From assembly GCA_002842145.1 (NCBI GenBank), contig PHCF01000052.1, positions 1 through 45,774 on the forward strand: DNA of 45,774 nt, given 5' to 3'. Below the pieces are notes generated by a model that saw only the letters and a program-made list of their open reading frames with translations, was not told where the DNA came from and ran no database searches. Position numbers and translations under genes: made by a program. Source of the stretch: Betaproteobacteria bacterium HGW-Betaproteobacteria-6 (GTDB taxonomy: Bacteria; Pseudomonadota; Gammaproteobacteria; Burkholderiales; Rhodocyclaceae). Of this stretch, positions 26,270-35,930 are shown piece after piece; position 1 is the stretch's first letter, and every line of letters starts with the position of its first letter.

Positions 26270-26402
26270 TGCCATCCTCTCGCATGCTGCGTATCCGGCC
26301 AGCCCCGGAAATCAGGAGCTGACCCAGTGTCGCTTCCAATTCTGGCATCACCCGACGATGAACTTGCTACCAGCACCATTTGGGTGCCCACCCTACCGTC
26401 CA

Positions 26403-26429
26403 TTTACGGCTTAGAACACCAAGCATTTA
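26403..26429 (-). promoter_or_regulatory. Candidate sigma-28 promoter of the cheVVYZA operon
   Basis: On the minus strand, TAAATGCT, an 11-base spacer, then GCCGTAAA. The spacing is exact and 11 of 16 positions match TAAAGTTT-N11-GCCGATAA, including TAAA and GCCG. Its -35 element overlaps the stop codon of the STAS gene. It lies about 130 bases before the distal cheV, in the longest gap of the che region. Confidence 0.55.
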
Positions 26430-26732
26430 GGAAATTTGAAACAATTTACCAAAATTAGCAATATCTAGCACCTGTTTTACGTTACCCCTTACGCCAGTTA
26501 GCGCAACCTCTTTGTTGGCTCCACCCAATTTATCTCGTAACATCAATAACATACCGAGTGCCGAGCTATCGAGATAATCGACACCGGCAAAATCGACGGC
26601 AACGGACTGAACGGCCGAATCGGCAATGAGTGGCTCATAGGCGGCGCGGAATTCACGGTGGGTGTTGAAATCAAAACGCCCCACAAGTTTCAGAGTTACC
26701 TTGCCGGATTCATTGAGAACAGTTGCCTGCAT
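26427..26732 (-). CDS. STAS-domain protein, HsbA-like anti-sigma antagonist
   Basis: A single STAS domain of 101 residues. Such proteins are usually switched by phosphorylation of a Ser next to a conserved Asp; here the site is YLDSSALGMLL, with Ser57 the likely acceptor. The pattern GRFDFNTHREFRAAYEP and LGMLLMLRDKLGG is like Pseudomonas HsbA, which is known to bind FlgM; that link is inference here. No partner kinase or PP2C phosphatase is in the window. AGGA sits seven bases before the ATG. It lies 79 bases after cheB and just before the cheV promoter. Confidence 0.85.
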   Translation of the reverse strand: MQATVLNESGKVTLKLVGRFDFNTHREFRAAYEPLIADSAVQSVAVDFAGVDYLDSSALGMLLMLRDKLGGANKEVALTGVRGNVKQVLDIANFGKLFQIS

Positions 26733-26811
26733 ATGTTTTCCTATCCCTAAAAAGTCAAACCTAGTCCTAGTTTAATCCTTTGACCATCCGCAACAAGCCC
26801 GACAGGCACGG

Positions 26812-27852
26812 CTATACGCAAATCGCTCCGATCACGCGCCGGGCCAACTCTCCCAGCGGACACTGCTCTTCGACGGCGCCGATCAGAAAGGCCTCGCGTG
26901 GCATTCCATAGACGACGCAGCTTGCTTCATCCTGGCCGAAAGTGCGCGCCCCCGCTTGGCGCAGGCGCAACAAACCTTGAGCGCCATCCTTGCCCATGCC
27001 GGTCAGAATAACGCCGACCGCCTTCCGCCCAACCAAGGTAGCAGCTGAATCAAACAGCACATCAACTGACGGGCGATGACGATTGACGGGTGGCGTCGGG
27101 GCCAACTCGGTGAGAAATCCGGCAGGTCCCCGCCGAATCAGCAAATGTGAATGCCCGGGTGCGATATAGACCGTACCCGGTTCGATCTTCTCATTGCCTT
27201 GCGCCTCGATGACGTGCGGAGCACACAGGGTGTCCAGGCGACGGGCAAATGAGGCGGTAAAAGACTCCGGCATGTGCTGGACGACCATGATGGGCGGACA
27301 GTCGGCAGGAATGCCCAACAAAAATTCCTTGATCGCCTCAGTGCCGCCGGTCGAGGCGCCAACAAAAATGATCTTTCCGCTGGAGGATTGACCATTTTTG
27401 GCTAGTGCCGGTGACGACGGAACAGCGCTGGAGGAACTCATTGAAGGGCGCAAGCGCGCGCCTTTGGCGGCGCGGATTTTTTCGACCAAATCCTCTGCAT
27501 AGCTTTCCATACTCCTGCCACCGTCAGTCCGTGGCTTGCCAATAAAATCGATAGCGCCCAATTCAAGTGCCTTGAGCGTTGTCTCGGAACCAGACCCGGT
27601 AAATGACGAAACCATGACAACCGGCATCGGCCTTAAGCGCATCAGACGCTCGAGAAACGCCAGGCCATCCATTTTCGGCATCTGGACATCCAGCGTCAGG
27701 ACGTCCGGATTGAACAATTTGATCATTTCGCGGGCAGTCTGTGCATCCGGCGCAGCCCCCACCACCTCCATATCCTGTGCCAAGTTGATCAGTTGGCTTA
27801 ACAGTCCGCGCATTAATGCAGAATCATCAACAACCAGGACTCGTGTTTTCAT
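26812..27852 (-). CDS. cheB: CheB, receptor methylesterase/deamidase
   Basis: CheB removes methyl groups from, or deamidates, receptor glutamates when phosphorylated by CheA. The 346-residue protein has an N-terminal receiver with Asp55 in [11 protein letters not shown] Ser-rich linker (about 137-158) leads to the esterase domain with catalytic Ser167 (GASTGG), His193 (QHMP) and Asp289 (TGMGKDG). It is the last of cheR-cheD-cheB and follows cheD by 52 bases. Confidence 0.97.
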   Translation of the reverse strand: MKTRVLVVDDSALMRGLLSQLINLAQDMEVVGAAPDAQTAREMIKLFNPDVLTLDVQMPKMDGLAFLERLMRLRPMPVVMVSSFTGSGSETTLKALELGAIDFIGKPRTDGGRSMESYAEDLVEKIRAAKGARLRPSMSSSSAVPSSPALAKNGQSSSGKIIFVGASTGGTEAIKEFLLGIPADCPPIMVVQHMPESFTASFARRLDTLCAPHVIEAQGNEKIEPGTVYIAPGHSHLLIRRGPAGFLTELAPTPPVNRHRPSVDVLFDSAATLVGRKAVGVILTGMGKDGAQGLLRLRQAGARTFGQDEASCVVYGMPREAFLIGAVEEQCPLGELARRVIGAICV

Positions 27853-27904
27853 GGATATCTATTGAGGTGGATTTCAAAATTGGCGATTTTTCCGGTTGAC
27901 CGTA

Positions 27905-28510
27905 TCAAACGAACAACTCGACATCGCCTTCAATGGCAGAACCGCTCAGGCGTGCCTTGTAATCGCTTTCGCGGCTGAACAAGGTGGCGTTGTGAACCCG
28001 GTGTAACTTCTTGACCAAGACACGTCCCGTGTGCGGAAAATAATAGACTTTCCGCGGATATGAATCCAGCAAGTCCTTGGCTACCACCGGGATTTTTTCC
28101 ACTTTCAGGAAGTCAAGGACGAACTCAGCATTTTTCGCCCCCACGTTGCTGCTTGCCAAGCTGGCCAGCACGGCGCCGCCGCCAAATACCTTGGCCTCAA
28201 GACGGTTACGCCGCGCGCCGAGCTTGAGCAGGTGATTGATCAGCACCTCCATGGCGTAAGTGCCATAACGCGCCGAAGTTCCTGACGGACTCCGCCCGCC
28301 ATCGTCGGGCAGCATGAAGTGATTCATGCCGCCAACGCCCGAGTCGGCATCCCGGATACAGGCTGCGACGCATGAACCAAGGACCGTCACGAGCAGTGCA
28401 TCCTTGTCGGACACAAAGTATTCGCCCGGCAATATCTTTGCCGCCTCAAGGCCAAACTTTCGGTCGAAGTATCGGTTGGTAGCGAGCGGTTCGTCGTAGG
28501 CGTGTTGCAC
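27905..28510 (-). CDS. cheD: CheD, receptor glutamine deamidase
   Basis: CheD deamidates receptor glutamines and can bind CheY- or CheC-type partners in some species. The 201-residue protein has the catalytic Cys47 in LGSCVAACIRD and His64 in GGMNHFMLP, with a conserved Thr/Ser region downstream. The start is GTG with AAGGGG five bases ahead, 12 bases after the cheR stop. Confidence 0.96.
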   Translation of the reverse strand: MQHAYDEPLATNRYFDRKFGLEAAKILPGEYFVSDKDALLVTVLGSCVAACIRDADSGVGGMNHFMLPDDGGRSPSGTSARYGTYAMEVLINHLLKLGARRNRLEAKVFGGGAVLASLASSNVGAKNAEFVLDFLKVEKIPVVAKDLLDSYPRKVYYFPHTGRVLVKKLHRVHNATLFSRESDYKARLSGSAIEGDVELFV

Positions 28511-28522
28511 TTGGCCCCTTCG

Positions 28523-29428
28523 CTATCGGCCGCGCGCCAGGGCGTAAACCGTCTTGCCCTGGGATTTGAAAAGATCCGCCGCGTGCAGAAAGCTCTCCGA
28601 ATGTCCTGCGAACATCAGACCGTCAGGCTGCATGATCGGGGCAAAGCGAGACAAAATTTTGTACTGCGTCGGCTTGTCGAAATAAATCATAACATTGCGA
28701 CAGAAGATCACATCCAGCGGCCCCCTGACCGAATAACTCGTGTCGAGTAGGTTGATCCTCTGAAACGAGATCATCCGTTTCAGTTCCGGGCGAACCGAGA
28801 CAAATCCTTCCTGACTACCGGTCCCCCGCAGAAAGAATTTGCGCAGGCGCTCTGGCGAGAGCTTTTCTACCCGTTCGATCGGATAAACCCCTTTTTCAGC
28901 AGTTGCCAGCACGTTGGTATCGAGATCGGAGGCAATGATCGATACGTGCGACACATCTGTGCCAAAGGTCTCAGCCACGGTGATTGCGATTGAGTACGGC
29001 TCTTCGCCCGTTGACGCGGCCGAACACCAGACGCGGACCGGTCGTTTGGTACCCAGCTTGCGCAAGTGATCGGCGAAAATCGGGAAGTGGTGCGGCTCGC
29101 GGAAAAACGAAGTCAGGTTGGTCGTCAACGAATTGACGAAGCGCTCCCACTCGTCGCCACCATTGCGTTCCAGCCCGTCAAGATAGGCAGCGAACGAGGG
29201 CATGCCCGTAGCCCGCAGACGACGCGCCAAGCGCGAATACACCATGTCCTGTTTAACCGGAGATAGCGAGATGCCGGCATGCTGATAGATCAGTTTGCGG
29301 ACACGCTCAAAATCAGCGCTCGAAAACGCAAACTCACGGGCGCTTCCATCGCGGGTGTTCAGGATCGCGGACAACGATGAACTCAATGCGGCTACCGGCG
29401 GCGGCAAGGGATTTCGCGAATCGGCCAT
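28523..29428 (-). CDS. cheR: CheR, receptor methyltransferase
   Basis: CheR methylates receptor glutamates using S-adenosylmethionine. The ATG at 29428 starts two bases after the upstream receptor gene's stop and gives 301 residues; a GTG 18 bases upstream is possible. The N-terminal helical domain has the usual LIYQHAGISLSPVKQDMVYSRL pattern. The methyltransferase domain shows TTNLTSFFREPHHF and VWCSAASTGEEPYSIAI (about 133-149), then FCRNVMIYFD. Both neighbouring receptors end in a WEEF pentapeptide that could tether this enzyme. Confidence 0.96.
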   Translation of the reverse strand: MADSRNPLPPPVAALSSSLSAILNTRDGSAREFAFSSADFERVRKLIYQHAGISLSPVKQDMVYSRLARRLRATGMPSFAAYLDGLERNGGDEWERFVNSLTTNLTSFFREPHHFPIFADHLRKLGTKRPVRVWCSAASTGEEPYSIAITVAETFGTDVSHVSIIASDLDTNVLATAEKGVYPIERVEKLSPERLRKFFLRGTGSQEGFVSVRPELKRMISFQRINLLDTSYSVRGPLDVIFCRNVMIYFDKPTQYKILSRFAPIMQPDGLMFAGHSESFLHAADLFKSQGKTVYALARGR

Positions 29429-29430
29429 GG

Positions 29431-32400
29431 CTAAAACTCTTCCCACTCATCGTCAAGGCTGAGCGCAGGGGCCTTTCGGGCACCCAGCCGCTCACCATTC
29501 GTTGCTTTGGCTGCTTCCCGCTGAAGACGTGCAGTTGGCGAAGCCAAACGGGGCGCTTCCCGACCATCCGCAATCCGGAAAACGGCAACCGTCTGCGCCA
29601 ACTGATGCGCCTGCTCTTCCAGACTCTCCGCCGCGGCCGCCGCCTGCTCAACCAGCGCCGCATTCTGCTGAGTGACCTCATCCATCTGGCTCACGGCCCG
29701 GCAAACCTGCTCGATACCCGCACTTTGCTCGTTGCTGGCATCGGAAATATCACTCATGATTTTGGCCACGCGCTTGATGCTGGAGACTACCTCCTCCATC
29801 GTCCGCCCAGCCTGGTCGACCAGTTTGTTGCCGACCTCCACCTTGTCCACCGAATCAGAGATCAACCCCTTGATCTCCTTCGCAGCAGCGGCGCTACGCT
29901 GCGCCAGATTACGCACTTCTGTAGCAACCACGGCGAAACCGCGCCCCTGCTCGCCGGCCCTCGCTGCTTCGACCGCAGCATTAAGGGCAAGGATATTCGT
30001 CTGGAAAGCAATCCCATCTATCACGCCGATGATGTCAGCGATCTTGCTGCTCGACTGATGTATCGCACTCATCGTATTGACCACCTGCCCGACCACTTCT
30101 CCGCCCTTGTCGGCCACCCGCTGGGCCGCACCGGCCAGTTCGTTCGCTTGGCGCGCATTGTCAGCGTTCTGTTTGACCGTGCCGGTCAGCTGTTCCATGC
30201 TCGACGCAGTTTCTTCAAGGCTGCTCGCCTGTTCCTCCGTTCGCCCCGACAGGTCCTGATTGCCCGTGGCGATCTCCCTGGCTGCCGTATTGATTGTCTG
30301 TGCCGACAGTTGAATGTCGCCAACCAGATTTCGGAGTTTAGTTACAGTCTCGTTGGCATCATCGCGCAAGCGCCCAAACGTCCCTTCATAGGAACTGTTC
30401 ACGGTCTGGGTGAGGTCTCCATCGGCTACTCTGGACAACAGGTTGGCAATCTCTCCGATCGCCGAGCCACTCGTTTCGACCAGGCTATTGATACCCGTAC
30501 CAAGCTCCTTGTAGAAGCCCTCCAGCGAGGATGTGTCGAGCCGCGCATCCAGATCCCCCGCCGAGGCCTGCGCTACAAGCGCTGCCACCGAACGCTGAGC
30601 ATTCAACTCGGCGGTGCGATCCACCCATTCGCCCACCGTACCAAGCCGCTCGCCACGCTCGCTGATGATCGGATTAGTAATGACGTTGTAAATCCGATGA
30701 CCGATATTGAGTTCGGCATGTCGGGTTGTCTGCAACTCTCGCAGACTTCTCAGCGCAGCCTCTGGATCCTGGTAAAAACCGCCGATATTGCTGCCGATAA
30801 ACCCGTCGACCGTGAAATCCGGCTGCTGCTCGCGCAGCCCCGGCTCGATCTGGCGCAGGGTCGTCAACAAACCCTTGTTGGCATAGATCACCGTGCCATC
30901 ATCATCGGCTATCCGCAGATTGGCCGAAACACAGTCCAAGGCGATACGGATACGCAAATTGTCGTCGGCAACTCGCTGCGCCTCGGCCACATTGAAGCCT
31001 TGCTGCATTTGCATCGACTGAAGCCCCTGCAGGAGCTGCCCGACCTCATCATTCCCGCCTATGTCCAGAGGCGTATCGTAACGTCCCTCCGCCAGGTCGT
31101 TGAACACAGGCAGGACTTTTTGCTGAAGTGGCCTGACAATCAGCCTGGCTATCAACTGGTAAAGAAAGACCGCCAGCAGCAGCGCCAGAACCAAGCCCCC
31201 CACCATGACATAGCGAGTTACCTGATTGGACAAGGCGTGGAATTCATCGAGGTAAGTTCCGCCAGCAATTAGCCATTTAGCATCAGGCAATGTATCAAAC
31301 ACCACGATTTTTTCCCGGGCGACCGTTTCTCCCAGCTCGGGGTTGAGCCAAGGATAGTTAATCTCGCCTTGGCCACGCTCCAACATTTCACGAATGAACT
31401 CGCGCCCTGCGGCATCCTTGGCGCCAATGATGTTGCTCCCCTCTTTGGCAGGATGCACGAGAAGCGTTCCCAAATCCTTGCCCTGGCTGGCATCGAGTAC
31501 GTAGTAATAACCCGTCTCCCCCACTTTCAGAGCGCGAATCTGCTTTTTTAGCGAATCAAGCTCAGTCGAAATATCAAGCCCGATAAAGGTGGCGCCTATT
31601 ACCGCACCAGTCCTGGCAAAAATTGGCGTATAGCTTGTAAAAAAGGCTTTTCCAAACAGACTGGCACGCCCAACATAAGATTTCCCGGCCAACAACTCAG
31701 CCAGTGCTGGGTGATTTTTAGCCAGAGTGGTACCCACAGCCCGTTCGCCATTTTCTTTCTTGAGCGAAGTTGATATCCGCAAAAAATCGTCGCCACGACG
31801 CATGAAAATGGTTGATGCCGCACCAGTTTTTTCGGTGAAACGATCAACCGCTTGGAAGTCACCGTTGAGGATGCCCCCTTTTGTCAGCCGTAAAACAGAC
31901 TGATCCTCTGAGCCTTCCAGAACGATTTCGTCATTAAAAGACAAGATGAAGCCGCGGTTCAACTGAATCGCTTCCTTGCGCAGCCCCGTAAGGCTCGTCT
32001 CTACCGTTGCCTTAATGAGCTCCACGTCTTTTTTCAACCCCTCACGCCCCTGCGTATCCAACAGCGCTGCGACGTGGTTTCCGAGCAACTGGGTTGCCCC
32101 GCCGAGAATAATGCCGAAGCCCACCAACATGCCGAGCACAATTTTTCGAGATGACGAGGCGTTCGACAGCCAGCGAAGCAGAGCGCCGACTACCCCTCCC
32201 GCCACCACGTTGCCGTGGTAAATTTCTTTTCCACCTCCACGCTTTTGGCGAATCTCGGCGTAGACGGTTTCGGCCGCAGAAATTTGCTGCCGACTCGCTT
32301 TGCGGCGGACAGACATATAACCGACCACCGCGCCTCCTTCACGCAGTGGCGTTACGCTGGCAAGAACCCAGTAATAGTCACCGTTCTTGCAGCGATTCTT

Positions 32401-32649
32401 GACCATACCGGTCCACGGGCGATCGCTCTTGAGATCCCTCCACAAATCGGCAAAAGCCTCTGACGGCATGTCCGGATGACGCAATATATTGTGGGGCTGG
32501 CCGATTAGTTCGGATTCAGAGAAACCACTGATGTCGATGAATGCCTTGTTGACGTAGGTAATCTGGCCCTTCAGGTCGGTCTTGGAGACGATGAGGGTAT
32601 CGTCATCCAGTTCGACTTCCACGTTGGTCACGGGCTGGTTATTTCGCAT
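29431..32649 (-). CDS. Chemoreceptor: Aer-like PAS, Cache, HAMP, PAS, signalling domain
   Basis: A 1072-residue methyl-accepting receptor. An N-terminal cytoplasmic PAS (about 20-115) has the Aer pattern GQPHNILRHPDMPSEAF. It includes Arg57, His58, Asp60 and Trp79, residues tied to FAD binding in E. coli Aer, so it may sense redox state. TM1 is near 169-188, a double-Cache-type periplasmic region is near 195-470, and TM2 is near 479-503. HAMP follows at about 500-555, a second PAS at about 565-680 and another HAMP-like segment at 690-760. The signalling hairpin (790-1025) has its tip at [20 protein letters not shown]. It ends DEWEEF, a CheR/CheB-docking-type pentapeptide. Confidence 0.94.
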   Translation of the reverse strand: MRNNQPVTNVEVELDDDTLIVSKTDLKGQITYVNKAFIDISGFSESELIGQPHNILRHPDMPSEAFADLWRDLKSDRPWTGMVKNRCKNGDYYWVLASVTPLREGGAVVGYMSVRRKASRQQISAAETVYAEIRQKRGGGKEIYHGNVVAGGVVGALLRWLSNASSSRKIVLGMLVGFGIILGGATQLLGNHVAALLDTQGREGLKKDVELIKATVETSLTGLRKEAIQLNRGFILSFNDEIVLEGSEDQSVLRLTKGGILNGDFQAVDRFTEKTGAASTIFMRRGDDFLRISTSLKKENGERAVGTTLAKNHPALAELLAGKSYVGRASLFGKAFFTSYTPIFARTGAVIGATFIGLDISTELDSLKKQIRALKVGETGYYYVLDASQGKDLGTLLVHPAKEGSNIIGAKDAAGREFIREMLERGQGEINYPWLNPELGETVAREKIVVFDTLPDAKWLIAGGTYLDEFHALSNQVTRYVMVGGLVLALLLAVFLYQLIARLIVRPLQQKVLPVFNDLAEGRYDTPLDIGGNDEVGQLLQGLQSMQMQQGFNVAEAQRVADDNLRIRIALDCVSANLRIADDDGTVIYANKGLLTTLRQIEPGLREQQPDFTVDGFIGSNIGGFYQDPEAALRSLRELQTTRHAELNIGHRIYNVITNPIISERGERLGTVGEWVDRTAELNAQRSVAALVAQASAGDLDARLDTSSLEGFYKELGTGINSLVETSGSAIGEIANLLSRVADGDLTQTVNSSYEGTFGRLRDDANETVTKLRNLVGDIQLSAQTINTAAREIATGNQDLSGRTEEQASSLEETASSMEQLTGTVKQNADNARQANELAGAAQRVADKGGEVVGQVVNTMSAIHQSSSKIADIIGVIDGIAFQTNILALNAAVEAARAGEQGRGFAVVATEVRNLAQRSAAAAKEIKGLISDSVDKVEVGNKLVDQAGRTMEEVVSSIKRVAKIMSDISDASNEQSAGIEQVCRAVSQMDEVTQQNAALVEQAAAAAESLEEQAHQLAQTVAVFRIADGREAPRLASPTARLQREAAKATNGERLGARKAPALSLDDEWEEF

Positions 32650-32682
32650 TGTTTTAGTCCCTATGCCTTAGGCTCTATCGAT

Positions 32683-35379
32683 CTAGAATTCTTCCCATTC
32701 GTCTTCGTCCGGTGCCGCAAGGGCTGGCAACTTGACGGATGAAACACTTCCGGAAGCTGGTGAAGTCAGTTGTCTGGGAGCGCCTCTTTTATCTCCTCCA
32801 CGCATGCTTTCCAGCAAACCAATTACCCGGGCCGAACGGTTGGAGAACTCACCGCTAATCTGCGCCCTTGCACCGTCAACGTTGCCCGCCAATTGGGTAC
32901 GAATAACCTCTGCCGCACAACGATGGAATCCGGCATGCTCATCTTTCAGCTCCGTATATTTGGCATTGCTGCTCAAAGTACGGCCATCACCATGAATCCA
33001 GCATCCGAGTGCACACTGGTCATCGCGACCAACCAGCGCGGGATCTAGCTGCTCCCCTCCCCCGGCTACGTAATCCAACAGCCGCTGCTTCCACTTGCCA
33101 TGTGCGGCAATCGCCCCATTAAAGTCCAGACCGGCAAGAGCTGACTGACCTTGAACAACAAGACTCCCGGAAAGACGGAATACGGCAACCGACTCAGCCA
33201 GATTGCGCGCCTGCTCTTCGAGGCTTTCCGCCGCAGCAGCAGCCTGCTCAACCAACGCTGCATTTTGCTGCGTCATTTCATCCATCTGGCTGACTGCCAA
33301 CCCAACCTGCTCAATGCCCGCGGTCTGCTCCCGGCTGGCATATGAAATATCCGACATGATTTTGGCTACCCGCTGGATGCTCGCTACGACCTCGCCCATG
33401 GTTTGCCCTGCTTGATCGACTAAACGCCCCCCTGTTTGCACCTTGTCCACGGAGTCCGAAATCAGCGCCTTGATTTCCTTGGCCGCCGCCGCGCTGCGTT
33501 GGGCAAGATTTCTTACTTCGGTCGCCACCACGGCAAAACCACGCCCCTGCTCGCCGGCCCGAGCCGCTTCAACCGCTGCGTTGAGGGCGAGGATATTGGT
33601 CTGGAAAGCGATTCCGTCGATAACACTAATGATGTCCGAAATTCTGTTCGAGGCCAGATGAATCGCCCCCATGGTCTCCACCACCTGACCAACCACCTGC
33701 CCCCCCTTTTCGGCGACCAGCTGGGCACTGCCGGCCAATTCGCTGGCCTTGCGCGCGTTGTCGGCATTCTGTTTGACCGTACTGGTCAGTTGCTCCATGC
33801 TGGAAGCTGTCTCTTCGAGATTACTGGCTTGCTGCTCCGTTCGACCGGACAAATCCTGATTGCCGCTGGCAATCTCCTGCGCTGCTGTATTGATGGCATC
33901 GGTCGCGTTCTTGATCGAGAAAATGATCTCCTGAAGGTTGTCGACCGTAACATTCGCGTCTTCCTTCAACTGCCCGAGAACCCCCTGATAGTCAGTATCG
34001 ATTTTTTGGGTCAAGTCGCCCTGAGAGAGGCGCGTCAACATGGCCCCTACATCAGCCAACGCCCTGCTGTTCACTTCAAGGAGATCGTTGATGCCGGTAG
34101 AAATCTGACGGAAGAAACCGTTCATTTCATGGGCATCGATACGACAAGAAAAATCGCCCGAAGCCGCCGCTGCGATTATGCCGCTGACTTCCTCCTCTAT
34201 CGCCACCTCCGCGGTACGGTCAGCCCATTCGACCACGGTTCCGAGACGCTCATTGAGTTCATTGACTATGGGGCTGGCGACGAGATTAAAAGTTCGTCCT
34301 CCAACCACGATCTGGGAGCGGTGCATTCCCTTGAGGCCGGCGAGCAGATTGCGCTGATGGGAGGCGTTCTTGTGATAGATGTCGAAGTTCGAGCCGACGA
34401 TCGAATTGACACGGAACGCCGGCAAATCCTTACGAATATCGTCCTCGGCGGCACGCATCATGCTGAGCGCAGCCGCATTGCAGTAAATAATCACACCGCC
34501 TGGGTCGGCGACCATCACACTGTTTGATGACACATCCAGGGCCACCTTGATACGTAGCGCCTCATTGGCCACCTTGTGCTCAGCCTCAGTACGCGCCTTG
34601 AGGCCGGCCTGCATGCTACTAAGTGCATTCATCAACCTCGCAGGTTCATCGCCTCCGCTAAGATCAATGCTGTTATCCAGATTTCCGGAGGCCACCGCGT
34701 CAGCCACATCAACCGCTGCATCCAAGGGGCCCGTAATCTGTCGCGTCACCCAAATGCCGGCAGGAATCATGATGATCACTGCAAAGCCGATCAGCAGAAG
34801 CATGGTGGTTTGAACGCTCGCCTTGATAGCCTCGATCTCAGCCACATCGCCTCGGTTATTCTCCTTTTGCAGCTGAAGCATTTCGTCAACTACATCGAAC
34901 CACACCTGCATTTTGGGACGGAAGCTGTTGAAAAAATGTGCCTCAATCTCCGGCTGACTCCCTGCCCTGACCAGCGAAAACATCTGCGCTATCGATGCCT
35001 CGGCATCTTTTCTTGCCCCCAAAATTCGCGCAAAAATCTCCTTCGCATCTGCCGAATCCAATGTTCCGCCAATCTGGCTTTCTGAAGCCAAGTAAGCACG
35101 GAGATCGGCCTCAACCTTCTTTTGCTCAGCCTGCTGTTTCTCGGTTTCCTCATGAATCAGGGCGGTTCGCACATGTCTGCCAATCAACAGATTGCGCGTC
35201 TCCATGTCAAAAACCAGCTCCGTTTTCTTGATGTTGCCGTTGGCAATATGATCGACTTTCCCACCTATAGTATTCAGGCTGAATAGGGCGATCGCCACAA
35301 TGGCAATCATCATCGCCAACGCACCGACCGTCGTCATGATCAGGCGAGTACCAATTTTGAAGTGTCGTAAATTCAACAT
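32683..35379 (-). CDS. Chemoreceptor with PAS and C-terminal zinc-binding CZB domain
   Basis: The ATG at 35379 has AGGAGG seven bases ahead and gives 898 residues; an in-frame upstream start inside cheW is unlikely. The order is TM1 (about 15-36), a helical periplasmic domain (37-190), TM2 (193-213), HAMP (213-265), PAS (275-390), a second HAMP-like segment (400-455) and the signalling hairpin (497-735, tip [20 protein letters not shown]). A CZB domain follows (755-862). Its likely zinc ligands are His760, Cys789 (CALGCWIHG), His815 and His819. CZB domains respond to zinc and, in some receptors, to hypochlorite. It ends DEDEWEEF. The neighbouring receptor shares the region from HAMP to signalling domain. 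Confidence 0.94.
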   Translation of the reverse strand: MLNLRHFKIGTRLIMTTVGALAMMIAIVAIALFSLNTIGGKVDHIANGNIKKTELVFDMETRNLLIGRHVRTALIHEETEKQQAEQKKVEADLRAYLASESQIGGTLDSADAKEIFARILGARKDAEASIAQMFSLVRAGSQPEIEAHFFNSFRPKMQVWFDVVDEMLQLQKENNRGDVAEIEAIKASVQTTMLLLIGFAVIIMIPAGIWVTRQITGPLDAAVDVADAVASGNLDNSIDLSGGDEPARLMNALSSMQAGLKARTEAEHKVANEALRIKVALDVSSNSVMVADPGGVIIYCNAAALSMMRAAEDDIRKDLPAFRVNSIVGSNFDIYHKNASHQRNLLAGLKGMHRSQIVVGGRTFNLVASPIVNELNERLGTVVEWADRTAEVAIEEEVSGIIAAAASGDFSCRIDAHEMNGFFRQISTGINDLLEVNSRALADVGAMLTRLSQGDLTQKIDTDYQGVLGQLKEDANVTVDNLQEIIFSIKNATDAINTAAQEIASGNQDLSGRTEQQASNLEETASSMEQLTSTVKQNADNARKASELAGSAQLVAEKGGQVVGQVVETMGAIHLASNRISDIISVIDGIAFQTNILALNAAVEAARAGEQGRGFAVVATEVRNLAQRSAAAAKEIKALISDSVDKVQTGGRLVDQAGQTMGEVVASIQRVAKIMSDISYASREQTAGIEQVGLAVSQMDEMTQQNAALVEQAAAAAESLEEQARNLAESVAVFRLSGSLVVQGQSALAGLDFNGAIAAHGKWKQRLLDYVAGGGEQLDPALVGRDDQCALGCWIHGDGRTLSSNAKYTELKDEHAGFHRCAAEVIRTQLAGNVDGARAQISGEFSNRSARVIGLLESMRGGDKRGAPRQLTSPASGSVSSVKLPALAAPDEDEWEEF

Positions 35380-35407
35380 CCTGTGCCTCCTGAAACAGGG
35401 CGGAGCG

Positions 35408-35908
35408 TTATTCGCTGGCCGAATCAATAAGCGCCATCTCAGCGCTAGTCATCAAGCGTTCGATATCAGTCACAATCATCATGCGACTGTCGACCGTTGC
35501 CAGGCCAATGATGTACTTGGTATCGAACGTTCCTGAAAAATCGGGGGCCTGACGAATCTGCGAACGTGTTAGCGAAAACACGTCGGATACACTGTCGACC
35601 ACGGCGCCAATCACGCGCCCGGCAACATTGAGGATGACCACCACGGTAAAGGGCGTGTACTCGACCTTTCCGAGATTGAACTTGATACGCAAATCGACGA
35701 TGGGAACAATGATGCCTCGCAGGTTGATCACACCCTTGATGAATGGCGGCGCGTTGGCAATCAACGTTGGCTGCTCGTACCCACGAATTTCCTGAACCTT
35801 GAGAATGTCTATTGCATATTCTTCGCTGCCCAGCGTAAAAGTCAGGAACTCGCTGACGACCAATTCGTCGTCATTTACCGTGCCACCACCATGGGTCATC
35901 GCTTCCAT
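35408..35908 (-). CDS. cheW: CheW, receptor-kinase coupling protein
   Basis: CheW bridges receptors and CheA in the array. The single CheW domain of 166 residues shows [41 protein letters not shown] and [17 protein letters not shown], all close to consensus. GGAG lies about six bases before the ATG. It sits between the second cheA and the CZB receptor, and it is the only CheW in the window. Confidence 0.97.
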   Translation of the reverse strand: MEAMTHGGGTVNDDELVVSEFLTFTLGSEEYAIDILKVQEIRGYEQPTLIANAPPFIKGVINLRGIIVPIVDLRIKFNLGKVEYTPFTVVVILNVAGRVIGAVVDSVSDVFSLTRSQIRQAPDFSGTFDTKYIIGLATVDSRMMIVTDIERLMTSAEMALIDSASE

Positions 35909-35930
35909 CTCTTGCTCCTCAGTTCAACTG

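Noticed and set aside
26370..26395. Sigma-54-like GGGCACCC...GGTGC between the STAS gene and cheV
   Set aside because: No GG-N10-GC spacing in any register; the sigma-28 motif in the same gap is better.
28518..28530. GCCGATAG resembling a sigma-28 -10 element between cheR and cheD
   Set aside because: No TAAA element at the correct spacing upstream, and it lies in the coding end of cheR.
29377..31272. 631-codon plus-strand open frame antisense to the PAS/Cache receptor
   Set aside because: It lies wholly opposite a well-supported receptor gene, has no recognisable domain, and long antisense frames are common in this codon-biased DNA. The same holds for the frame at 33436-34527.
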